Part shown: positions 38,605 through 45,801 of the stretch, piece by piece
Numbering within the stretch: position 1 is the first letter of the stretch
Layout of the letters: each line of letters begins with the position of its first letter
Origin: Mycolicibacterium hodleri
GTDB lineage: Bacteria > Actinomycetota > Actinomycetes > Mycobacteriales > Mycobacteriaceae
Length of the DNA stretch: 64,000 bases
Reading direction: 5' to 3'
Assembly: GCF_025822245.1 (NCBI RefSeq)
Contig: NZ_JACKTL010000033.1
Span: 298,435-362,434, forward strand
Notes under the pieces: model-generated
Told to the model about the DNA's origin: nothing
Databases searched by the model: none
Seen by the model: the letters and a program-made list of their open reading frames with translations, nothing else
Program-made: the position numbers and the translations under genes

Positions 38605-39639
38605 TTACGGGATGAGGATGGCGCGGCCGCGGACGTTGCCGTTGTCGAGATCGCTGATGGCGGTCTGGTAGTCGTCGAGGGCGTACTTCTGCGTGTGGAG
38701 GTTGACCGATCCGCGGGCGGCGAGCGCCATCAGGTCGCACAGGTCGTTGTACGAGCCGACCAGGTTGCCGATGAAGTTGATCTCGCTGGAGACGATGTCG
38801 ATGGTGGGCACGTCGATGTTCTCGCCATATCCCACGACGTAGTAATCACCGGCTCCGCGCAGCATGGCGACGCCCTCCTTGGTGGCCCCACCCTCACCGA
38901 CGAAGTCGACGATCGCCTCGGCGCCCTTGCCGCCGGTGAGGTCGAGCACCTGCTCCACCTGCGTGCCGTCGGCGACGACACCGCGGTCCGCGCCGATTGC
39001 CTCGGCGAGCTTGAGCGCCTCGGGATTGCGGTCGACGACGATGAGCTCCGCCGGGGTGAGCGCCTTGAGCACCTGAATTCCGATGTGCCCCAACCCGCCA
39101 GCGCCGATGATCACGCACTTGTCGCGCGGGGTGAGGCGCCTGGCCGCCTTGGCTGCCGCGTGGTAGGCGGTCAGGCCGGCGTCGGCGAGGGCGGCGACGT
39201 CGGACGGTTCCAACGCGTCGTCGATCTTCACCACGCTGCGGGCCGAGGTCTTGAGGTAGTCCGCGTAGCCACCGTTGGTGTCGATGCCGGGGAACGCGTT
39301 GGCCTCGCAGTGCACGTCGTCTCCGGACCGGCACGCCCGGCAGAACCCGCAGGTGATCAGCGGGTGCACGATCACCTTGTCGCCCTCGGCGACGTTGGTG
39401 ACGGCCGATCCGACGGCGTGCACCCAGCCCGCGTTCTCGTGGCCGATCGTGTAGGGCAGCTGCACCTGCGACTTCTCTGCCCACTGCCCCTCGAGGATGT
39501 GCAGATCGGTGCGGCAGACGCCGGCTCCGCCAATCCTGACCACCACGTCGAACGGTCCGGACGGCGTGGGAATCGGCACCTCCGCCATCTCGAGGTTTTG
39601 GTGGTAACCGACGACTTGAACGGCTCTCATCGTGCTCAC
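38605..39639 (-). CDS. Zinc-dependent NAD(P) alcohol dehydrogenase
   Basis: A 344-residue medium-chain dehydrogenase. Catalytic zinc residues appear in GAGVCRTDLHILEG and YTIGHENAGWVHAVG; the structural-zinc cysteines in ITCGFCRACRSGDDVHC; the coenzyme-binding loop is VIIGAGGLGHIGIQ. GTG at 39639 overlaps the stop of the upstream DUF59 gene (GTGA) and has GGAAGGA before it, so translation is coupled. In mim/prm propane monooxygenase clusters an enzyme of this type oxidises the alcohol product. Confidence 0.93.
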   Translation of the reverse strand: MSTMRAVQVVGYHQNLEMAEVPIPTPSGPFDVVVRIGGAGVCRTDLHILEGQWAEKSQVQLPYTIGHENAGWVHAVGSAVTNVAEGDKVIVHPLITCGFCRACRSGDDVHCEANAFPGIDTNGGYADYLKTSARSVVKIDDALEPSDVAALADAGLTAYHAAAKAARRLTPRDKCVIIGAGGLGHIGIQVLKALTPAELIVVDRNPEALKLAEAIGADRGVVADGTQVEQVLDLTGGKGAEAIVDFVGEGGATKEGVAMLRGAGDYYVVGYGENIDVPTIDIVSSEINFIGNLVGSYNDLCDLMALAARGSVNLHTQKYALDDYQTAISDLDNGNVRGRAILIP

Positions 39640-40364
39640 GAGCTGATGGTCCTTCCTGCGAGGGTGAGTTCTTGGGTGGTCTCGGGATAGCGCGTCCGGA
39701 GCAGTCCCCGGCAGAAGTGCGCGTTCCCGTCGATCGAGATCCGGGTGGACCTGGCCCGGCGGAGCATCAGCGGAACGGTGTCGGGTGGGTACCCGTTGCC
39801 GTCGTGGTCGACCATCACCAGATCGTCTGGTGCACAGGACAACCCGATACTCGCGCGACGGCGGCGCAGCGACGCGGTCGCGTCGTCGTCGGGCAGGTCC
39901 CGAAGCCGGACGGTGCCGGCGTCGGCGACCGGGCGCTGCGGATCGGCCTTCAGCCACGCGGTAAGGCACCGCTCCGTCGCGGCGGTGTGGGCCTTGCGTT
40001 GGAACGTCAGCCGCAGCTCGTCGAGATCCCCGTCCGCCTCGTGCTTGAACGTGCCGCGGTAGCCGGCGTCGACGGCCAAACCGGCGTTGATGATCTCGGA
40101 GTCGTGGTGGTCGTCCAGCTCGACGGTGACGTCGCGGGTCCAATCCAGTGCCACCAGAACGTCCTTCGCGTCAGACGCCATCAGGTAGGCGAAGTTCGGC
40201 GCGCAGAACGACGTGGGCAGCCGCAGGTGCACCTCGAGATCGCCGTCGGGCGACACGTCGACGGTGTGGACGAACCCGAGGTCGGTGATCGGCTCGTCGA
40301 GCTCGGGGTCGATGACGACGTCCAGCGCCCGAAGAATCGCCTGACGCAACAGGTCCCGATCCAC
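39636..40364 (-). CDS. DUF59 (MIP18-like) protein of the mim/prm-type cluster
   Basis: A 242-residue protein with an N-terminal DUF59 domain (about 1-90: LLRQAILRALDVVIDPELDEPITDLGFVH, LRLPTSFCAPNFAYLMASDA) and an unassigned C-terminal half containing CLTAWLKADPQRPV and DGNAHFCRGLL. DUF59 proteins help Fe-S or other metal-site assembly. GTG at 40364 starts one base after the amidohydrolase stop; its own stop overlaps the adh start. Homologues accompany binuclear-iron propane monooxygenase operons, where a metal-site maturation role is plausible. Confidence 0.85.
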   Translation of the reverse strand: MDRDLLRQAILRALDVVIDPELDEPITDLGFVHTVDVSPDGDLEVHLRLPTSFCAPNFAYLMASDAKDVLVALDWTRDVTVELDDHHDSEIINAGLAVDAGYRGTFKHEADGDLDELRLTFQRKAHTAATERCLTAWLKADPQRPVADAGTVRLRDLPDDDATASLRRRRASIGLSCAPDDLVMVDHDGNGYPPDTVPLMLRRARSTRISIDGNAHFCRGLLRTRYPETTQELTLAGRTISS

Positions 40365-40365
40365 C

Positions 40366-41403
40366 TCAGGCCTCCACCAGATCGTCGGCGCCGCGCGGCC
40401 CGACGGCCGTCTCGTCGGCGTCGGCCAGTTGCAGCTCCGCGGGTACCGGGATGTCGTACATCTTCGCGGCGTTGAGGCCCAAGATCTTTCGCTTCTGATC
40501 GGTGGTGATCGGCGCGTACTCCGACAGCTCGGCGGGGATCTGGAAGTCCACGAATGCCTCGACCAGCCAGCGCGGCGTCCAGATCGCGTAATCCGAGGAG
40601 AACTGGATGCGGTCTTCGCCAATCCAGTAGAGCAGTTCACCCATGATCTGCCCGAAGTACTTCGGCCGGGTGTGGATGAACGGCATGGCGACCGCCAGCC
40701 CCGCGTGCACGTTGGGCTCTTGGGTGGCGATCCAGCAGAAGTCCTCCAGCCGCGGCAGCCCGCAGTGCTCGACGATGAAGTTCAGATCGGTGAAGTCCGA
40801 GGCGACGTGGTCCACGTCGGCCACGTCGAACGCATCGCGGTCCAACGGGCGGATGGTGGGGCCCTTGTGCACGTGGATGTTGCGGATCCCGAGTTCGCGG
40901 CACGCCTCGAAGTACCTGTAGGCCCACGGGTCGTCCAGGCGCCAGCCGCGCGAGTCGCCGTGCCACTCGGCGGTGTAGAGCTTCACGCCCTTGAGGTTGA
41001 AGCGCCGCGCGTCGTCGCGCAGCTGGTCCAGTCCGGCCTCCCCGTTGCGGGGGTCGAAGTTGTGGTTGTAGGTCAGCTTGTCGGGGTGGGCCTTGGCCAG
41101 CTCAGACGCCTCGTCGGTCTGCCCGAACCCCTTGTAGTAGAACTCGCCGAGCTGGGCGGGCTGGAAGATCGCGTGGTCGACGTATCCGTCCTCGAAGAGG
41201 TCCTTCATCAGCCGCTGACCGCCCTGGTAGAGGTAGTCCTCGTAGCTCCACACCTCGGACTCGGGCGAGAGATTGCGGTGATAGTCGTAGAAGCAGTCGA
41301 TGAACTGCTTGCCGTGGACGTTGCGCTGGTTCTCCGGTCGGGCGTCCCACAGGGCAACGTGGGCGTCGACGATGAAGTAGCTGTTGCCGTCCTTGCGATA
41401 CAC
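40366..41403 (-). CDS. Amidohydrolase-2 family protein of the mim/prm-type cluster
   Basis: A 345-residue TIM-barrel metal hydrolase/decarboxylase-like protein. It shows YFIVDAHVALWDARPENQR at the N-terminus, IFQPAQLGEFYYKGFGQTDEA, GVKLYTAEWHGDSRGW, LGIRNIHVHKGPTIRPLDRDAF, FIVEHCGLPR and QFSSDYAIW. GTG at 41403 has an AAGGGAG site. It opens the operon amidohydrolase-DUF59-adh-ABM. The same amidohydrolase-DUF59-adh order follows monooxygenase genes in mycobacterial mim clusters; here nothing encodes the monooxygenase between this gene and its activator. Confidence 0.88.
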   Translation of the reverse strand: MYRKDGNSYFIVDAHVALWDARPENQRNVHGKQFIDCFYDYHRNLSPESEVWSYEDYLYQGGQRLMKDLFEDGYVDHAIFQPAQLGEFYYKGFGQTDEASELAKAHPDKLTYNHNFDPRNGEAGLDQLRDDARRFNLKGVKLYTAEWHGDSRGWRLDDPWAYRYFEACRELGIRNIHVHKGPTIRPLDRDAFDVADVDHVASDFTDLNFIVEHCGLPRLEDFCWIATQEPNVHAGLAVAMPFIHTRPKYFGQIMGELLYWIGEDRIQFSSDYAIWTPRWLVEAFVDFQIPAELSEYAPITTDQKRKILGLNAAKMYDIPVPAELQLADADETAVGPRGADDLVEA

Positions 41404-41482
41404 GAGGTCTCCCTTGGGTCATGGCGGTGTGAGGGCTGTCACACCGAATGATCGGAGCCTAAGTTCGGTTCTCCGGCCTGCC

Positions 41483-41509
41483 GAGACAATCGGCGTCTCA
41501 ATCTGAGAC
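41483..41509. promoter_or_regulatory. GAGAC/GTCTC repeat operator upstream of the amidohydrolase operon
   Basis: GTCTCA-ATC-TGAGAC (41495-41509) is a perfect 6-3-6 palindrome, and a further GAGAC half-site at 41483-41487 makes a second dyad with its left arm. It sits in the 165-bp divergent region between the operon and the AcoR/MimR-type activator gene, so it is the likely enhancer for that activator. Confidence 0.7.
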
Positions 41510-41568
41510 TGCCGACGCGGGCTCGGGTGGGGAGGCCGCGCCCGGCTGCTTGTAACCTGGATCACAGC

Positions 41569-43050
41569 GTGACTGACGGCTTACCGGATCGAGTGAAGCT
41601 GCACCAACTGCAGCACCGCGAGGCACCCGAGGTGCCCCGGCGACTGTTGGCGTCCTGGCAGCGCAGCGAGGGATACGGGGTGCCGGCGGACAGCGTCGAA
41701 CCCGTCTTCACCGGCACCGACAACCTGGAGTCGCTCTTCGCCGAGTGTGGCAACGAGGTGCTCCTCGACCTGCATCGGACCCTCGACGGTGAACCGGTCA
41801 GCATGATGCTGACCGACCCGGACGGGGTGGTGCTCAGCCGGATGAGCGGTGACCACAGCCTGCTTCGCGCGCTGGACGACGTGCACCTCGCGCCCGGCTT
41901 CGCCTACGCCGAGCGCGACGTCGGCACCAACGGACTGGGCCTCGCGCTGGCCGACCGGGCGCCGACGCTGGTGCGTGCCGACCAGCACTACGCGATGAGC
42001 CTCTGCACGTTCACCTGCGCGGCGGTCCCGGTCCTCGACGCCTCCACCGGCCGGTTGGAGGGGTGCGTCAACCTGACCACCTGGTCGCAGTCCTCGAGCG
42101 AGCTCCTGCTGGCGCTGGCACGGTCGGCGGCGAGCAACACCGCGGCGCTGATGCTCGCCCGGTCCAACGGTCGCCGCCCGCGCCAGACACCGCGGGGTCA
42201 GGTGTTCCGCGTCGAGGTGCCGCGGCTGGAACCGGGCTCGGGCAGCCTGCACGACCTGTCGGAGTCGTGGAACGCCGCGGTGTCGATCGCCGAGCGGGCC
42301 ATGGCCGCAGGCAACGTCGTCGCCGCCATCGGTGAACCCGGGGCGGGTCGGGCGACCCTGCTCGCCCAGGCGGCCCGGCACACCTACCCGCGGGACCGGA
42401 TCCTGTCGGCCAGCGCACCGGCGTCCGCGGACCTGCAGACCTGGCTCGGCCTGTGGACTCCGGAGCTGGGGAAGGAGCACACCGCCGTCGTCGTGCGCGA
42501 CGTCGACCTGCTGCCGACGTGGGTGGCCGATCAGCTCCGGGACCTGGTGGTGCGATCCAGTCGCGACGCGACGGTGCCGTTCGCCGTCACGGCGGAACGC
42601 TTCGAGGACATCCCGTCCGGGCTGGCCGGCCTGGTCGACACCGTCGTCGAGGTCCCGCCGCTACGCGACCGGCCCGAGGACGTGCTTCCGCTCGCCGCTC
42701 AGATCGCCAAGCGTGCGCGTGGCCGCGACGTCGTGTTCAGCCCCGCGGCGTCGCGTGCGCTGCAGAGCCACGGGTGGCCGGGCAACGTCGACCAGCTGGC
42801 CCGCGTCGTCGCGCACGCCGCGAACCGCCACGACGTCGTCGACGTGGGCAGCCTGCCTCCGGAGGTTCTCGCCGGCCCGTCGCGGCACCTGTCCCGCATC
42901 GAGGCCTTCGAACGTGGGGAGATCATCCGGGTGCTCTCGGCCGGAGACGCTCCGACCATGGCCGAGGCCGCCCGCGCGCTCGGGATGAGTCGAGCCACGT
43001 TGTACCGCAAGATAAGTCAGTACGGCATCCGCGTGCCACGCGAGACGTAG
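41569..43050 (+). CDS. AcoR/MimR-like Fis-family activator with GAF and AAA+ domains
   Basis: A 493-residue activator. Residues about 60-190 are a GAF-type sensor (MMLTDPDGVVLSRMSGD, ERDVGTNGLGLALADRAP, HYAMSLCTFTCAAVPVLD). About 240-410 is a degenerate sigma-54-type AAA+ domain: GEPGAGRATLL replaces the Walker A, VPPLRDRPEDVLPLA is intact, and SHGWPGNVDQL is typical. No GAFTGA loop is visible. The C-terminal Fis HTH is MAEAARALGMSRATLYRKISQYGI. GTG at 41569. Divergent from the amidohydrolase operon, it is the equivalent of MimR in propane/phenol monooxygenase clusters. Confidence 0.88.
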   Translation: MTDGLPDRVKLHQLQHREAPEVPRRLLASWQRSEGYGVPADSVEPVFTGTDNLESLFAECGNEVLLDLHRTLDGEPVSMMLTDPDGVVLSRMSGDHSLLRALDDVHLAPGFAYAERDVGTNGLGLALADRAPTLVRADQHYAMSLCTFTCAAVPVLDASTGRLEGCVNLTTWSQSSSELLLALARSAASNTAALMLARSNGRRPRQTPRGQVFRVEVPRLEPGSGSLHDLSESWNAAVSIAERAMAAGNVVAAIGEPGAGRATLLAQAARHTYPRDRILSASAPASADLQTWLGLWTPELGKEHTAVVVRDVDLLPTWVADQLRDLVVRSSRDATVPFAVTAERFEDIPSGLAGLVDTVVEVPPLRDRPEDVLPLAAQIAKRARGRDVVFSPAASRALQSHGWPGNVDQLARVVAHAANRHDVVDVGSLPPEVLAGPSRHLSRIEAFERGEIIRVLSAGDAPTMAEAARALGMSRATLYRKISQYGIRVPRET

Positions 43051-43069
43051 GCGTCGGCTGTCCCGACGC
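43051..43069. terminator. Hairpin between convergent activator and CDF genes
   Basis: GCGTCGG (43051-43057) and CCGACGC (43063-43069) pair around a 5-nt loop, immediately after the activator stop and touching the CDF stop codon. Symmetric, so it could serve both convergent transcripts. No T tract on either side. Confidence 0.5.
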
Positions 43070-44016
43070 TAACTGCGGTAGGACTGCCCGTGCGGCTCGA
43101 CACAGTGTTCGTCGGGGTCGTCGGCGCACACGTGGTCGACCTGCAGGGTGGTGTGGTCGATGTGGTGCCGCTCGTGCAGGATCCGTTCGAGTTCACCGCG
43201 AATCGCGTGGCAATCGGCACCGTCGCCGACGATCACGTGGGCGGACAGGGCCGCTTCCCCCGAGGTGATCTGCCAGATGTGCAGGTCGTGGACCTCAACG
43301 ACGGCGCCGACTGCGACGAGTTCGGCGCCGACGGCGGCGGGGTCGACGCTCTCGGGCGCGGCCTCGAGGAAGATGCGCCCGCTGGCGCGGACCAGTCCCC
43401 AGCCCGCCTTGACCATGAGTGCCGCGACGATCAGCGCGGCGATCGCGTCGGCGCGGGCGAAGCCGGTCAGCCAGACGACGGCGCCGGCGATCGCGGTGGC
43501 GATGAAGGCGTACAGGTCGTTGAGGATGTGCTGGTAGGCGCCCTCGACGTTGAGGCTCGACCGGTTGGCGCGGCTGATGCACCAGGTGGCGGCCACGTTG
43601 ACGACGATGCCGACCAACGCGGTGACGAAGACCAGCAGGCCCTCCACCTCGCCGGGGTCGACGAGGCGGCGGATGCCCTCGAAGACGAAGTAGGCGGCCA
43701 GCAACAACAGGGTGATGCCGTTGGCCTGGGCGGAGAGGATCTCGGCGCGCTTGAGACCGTAGGTGTAGCCGCCGCGCGCCGGCCGGGCGGCGAGGCGGAT
43801 GGCGATCAGTGCCAAGACGATCGACACCGCGTCGGTCAGCATGTGCCCGGCGTCGGAGATCAAGGCGAGCGAACCGGCGATGACGCCGACGACGACCTCG
43901 GCGGCCATGAACCCGACGATCAGGATCAGCGCCAGGGTCAACCACTTTCGGTCAGCGTCGGCCGACACTCCGTGCGAGTGCCCGCCGGGGCCATGGTCGT
44001 GTGCTGTCTCTCCCAT
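43069..44016 (-). CDS. Cation diffusion facilitator, zinc-type exporter
   Basis: A 315-residue CDF transporter that exports Zn2+ (possibly Co2+/Ni2+) by proton exchange. A His-rich N-terminus (DHGPGGHSHG) precedes six TM helices. Metal-site motifs are LISDAGHMLTDAVS (HxxxD in TM2) and HILNDLYAFIATAIAG in TM5, with the C-terminal metallochaperone-like domain (VEVHDLHIWQITSGEAALSAHV). ATG at 44016 (MGETAHDHGPGG) is preferred; a start 15 codons upstream would cover the operator at 44035-44058. Confidence 0.93.
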   Translation of the reverse strand: MGETAHDHGPGGHSHGVSADADRKWLTLALILIVGFMAAEVVVGVIAGSLALISDAGHMLTDAVSIVLALIAIRLAARPARGGYTYGLKRAEILSAQANGITLLLLAAYFVFEGIRRLVDPGEVEGLLVFVTALVGIVVNVAATWCISRANRSSLNVEGAYQHILNDLYAFIATAIAGAVVWLTGFARADAIAALIVAALMVKAGWGLVRASGRIFLEAAPESVDPAAVGAELVAVGAVVEVHDLHIWQITSGEAALSAHVIVGDGADCHAIRGELERILHERHHIDHTTLQVDHVCADDPDEHCVEPHGQSYRS

Positions 44017-44034
44017 GGCAGGCAGCATACATCC

Positions 44035-44058
44035 ACACATGCGAATATTGGAATGTGT
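44035..44058. promoter_or_regulatory. 24-bp imperfect palindrome upstream of the CDF exporter (metal-sensor-like operator)
   Basis: Arms ACACATGCGAAT (44035-44046) and ATTGGAATGTGT (44047-44058) match at 10 of 12 positions and centre on AATATT. Size and AT-rich centre resemble ArsR/SmtB-family operators that control zinc exporters. It lies 18 bp before the CDF start and also faces the L,D-transpeptidase gene. No ArsR gene is adjacent. Confidence 0.7.
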
Positions 44059-44116
44059 CAACTGACGCCATCTACTATGCTGCTACGTAGATGCTGTGCC
44101 GACCGGAGACGTGCCC

Positions 44117-45364
44117 GTGACCCCCCTACGCCAACGCCGCGCCGCGTTGCTCACCGTGATCGCGGTCGTGGCGGTCCTCGTCTCGACGACGGCCGACGTC
44201 CGTCGTCCCGATTCCCCCGAACCCACCGCCGAGCCCGTGGACCAGATCGTCGCTGCGGAACCGCCCCGCCTGGCGTTGTTTCCGCCGACGGGCGCGCGCG
44301 ACGTGCTTCCCACCGATACGGCGTGGGTCGCCGCGCGCTCCGGCACGTTGACCGACGTTCGCCTGGTCAACGAAGAGGGCAAGATCATCGCGGGGGCGAT
44401 GACCCCCGACGCCACCGCCTGGCGGCCCGCCGTCCCCCTCGGATACGGGCGCACCTACACGCTGACGGCGACCGGCCGTGGCACCGACGCCACCGTTACG
44501 ACGAAGACGACGCGATTCTCGACGGTGGTGCCGCAGAAGCAGGCCGGGGTCACGTTGACCACGACCGCGGGGACCGAATTGCGTGACGGCGCAACGTATG
44601 GCGTCGGAACGGTGATCGTGGAGCGCTTCGACGCCCCCATCGTCGACAGGGCCGCCGCGGAGCGTCGGATGCACGTCACCACCACCCCGCCCGTGGTCGG
44701 GGCCTGGTCCTGGATCGACGACCGCAAGGCGCACTGGCGACCACGGGACTACTTTCCGCCCACCACCGCGGTCCGCGTCTCGGCGGGCATCTACGGTGCC
44801 CCGCTCGGCGACGGTCTCTACGGTCAAGAGGACAGAAGCGTCGGCTTCACCATCGGGCCGTCCCACGTGACCATTGCCGACGACGTGACCAAGCAGGTCA
44901 GCGTGTACGACGACGGCAAGCTCGTCAGGACCATGCCGACGTCGATGGGCCGGGGCGGCACCGAAACGGTGGGAGGCAAGACGATTCACTTCTGGACCCA
45001 GTCGGGCGTCTACACCGTGATGGACAAGGCAAACCCCGTGATGATGGACTCGTCGACCTACGGGTTGCCGGTGAACTCCGCGTCGGGCTACCGGATCAGC
45101 GTGCCGTACGCCACGCGCATCAGCCCCGACGGCATTTATCTCCACGAACGGGAGGCGACGGTCTGGGCCCAGGGCAACACCAACGTCTCGGCGGGTTGTC
45201 TCAACCTCAGCGCGGAGGACGCCCGCTGGTTCTACGAATTCTCGCAGCCGGGTGACGTCGTCGAGGTGCGCAACACCGGCGGCGCGCCCCTGGAGCAGTG
45301 GCAGAACGGCGACTGGAGCGTGCCGTGGCGAGAGTGGTTGGAGGGCAGCACACTTCGCGGTTGA
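44117..45364 (+). CDS. L,D-transpeptidase (YkuD domain with Ig-like domains)
   Basis: A 415-residue envelope enzyme that makes 3-3 crosslinks in peptidoglycan. The N-terminus has one TM or signal helix (AALLTVIAVVAVLVSTTA), two Ig-like domains (about 45-245), and the YkuD catalytic domain (about 250-375). Active-site motif: YLHEREATVWAQGN followed by TNVSAGCLNLS, with His and the nucleophile Cys. There is no lipobox. GTG at 44117 follows GGAG at good spacing; GTG at 44111 is an alternative. It converges on the Lsr2 paralogue. Confidence 0.92.
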   Translation: MTPLRQRRAALLTVIAVVAVLVSTTADVRRPDSPEPTAEPVDQIVAAEPPRLALFPPTGARDVLPTDTAWVAARSGTLTDVRLVNEEGKIIAGAMTPDATAWRPAVPLGYGRTYTLTATGRGTDATVTTKTTRFSTVVPQKQAGVTLTTTAGTELRDGATYGVGTVIVERFDAPIVDRAAAERRMHVTTTPPVVGAWSWIDDRKAHWRPRDYFPPTTAVRVSAGIYGAPLGDGLYGQEDRSVGFTIGPSHVTIADDVTKQVSVYDDGKLVRTMPTSMGRGGTETVGGKTIHFWTQSGVYTVMDKANPVMMDSSTYGLPVNSASGYRISVPYATRISPDGIYLHEREATVWAQGNTNVSAGCLNLSAEDARWFYEFSQPGDVVEVRNTGGAPLEQWQNGDWSVPWREWLEGSTLRG

Positions 45365-45374
45365 CGCGCCTGCG

Positions 45375-45710
45375 CTACTTCGCGTCGGTGGACCGCGTCC
45401 GGTAGGCGTCGATGACCTCGGATCGGAGACGGCCACGGGGGCCCACGTCTAAACCGTTGTCCATGGCCCACTTTCGCGCCTTGGTCGACTCTGAGGAGTC
45501 GCTCTTGGGCTGCTGTGTGCTGCGCGTCCGGCGATTCGACGAGCGCCGGCTGGCCTCGATCCAACCGGCCATGGTCTTGCGCAGTTTCGCGGCGTTCTTC
45601 TCGGACAGGTCGATCTCGTAGCGGGATCCGTCGATGGTGAACGTCACCGTCTCCGACGCAGCGGTCCCGTCGATGTCGTCGACCCACTCGACGACGGTCT
45701 TCTTTGCCAC
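45375..45710 (-). CDS. Lsr2-family nucleoid-associated protein
   Basis: A 111-residue H-NS-like xenogeneic silencer. The N-terminal dimerisation part starts MAKKTVVEWVDDIDG and includes TVTFTIDGSRYEIDLSEKNAAKLR. The C-terminal DNA-binding part is ARKWAMDNGLDVGPRGRLRSEVIDAYR, keeping the RGR AT-hook core. The main mycobacterial lsr2 lies near clpC, so this copy, beside a transpeptidase and a peptidase, is likely a paralogue. GTG at 45710. Confidence 0.92.
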   Translation of the reverse strand: MAKKTVVEWVDDIDGTAASETVTFTIDGSRYEIDLSEKNAAKLRKTMAGWIEASRRSSNRRTRSTQQPKSDSSESTKARKWAMDNGLDVGPRGRLRSEVIDAYRTRSTDAK

Positions 45711-45801
45711 TGGCCGCCAACCCTCCTCGCACTCATCGTGTTACCGGAGACTTCATCTTAGCGACCGAGGCTGCGGCGCAACGACACTACCTACGGGCGA
45801 G

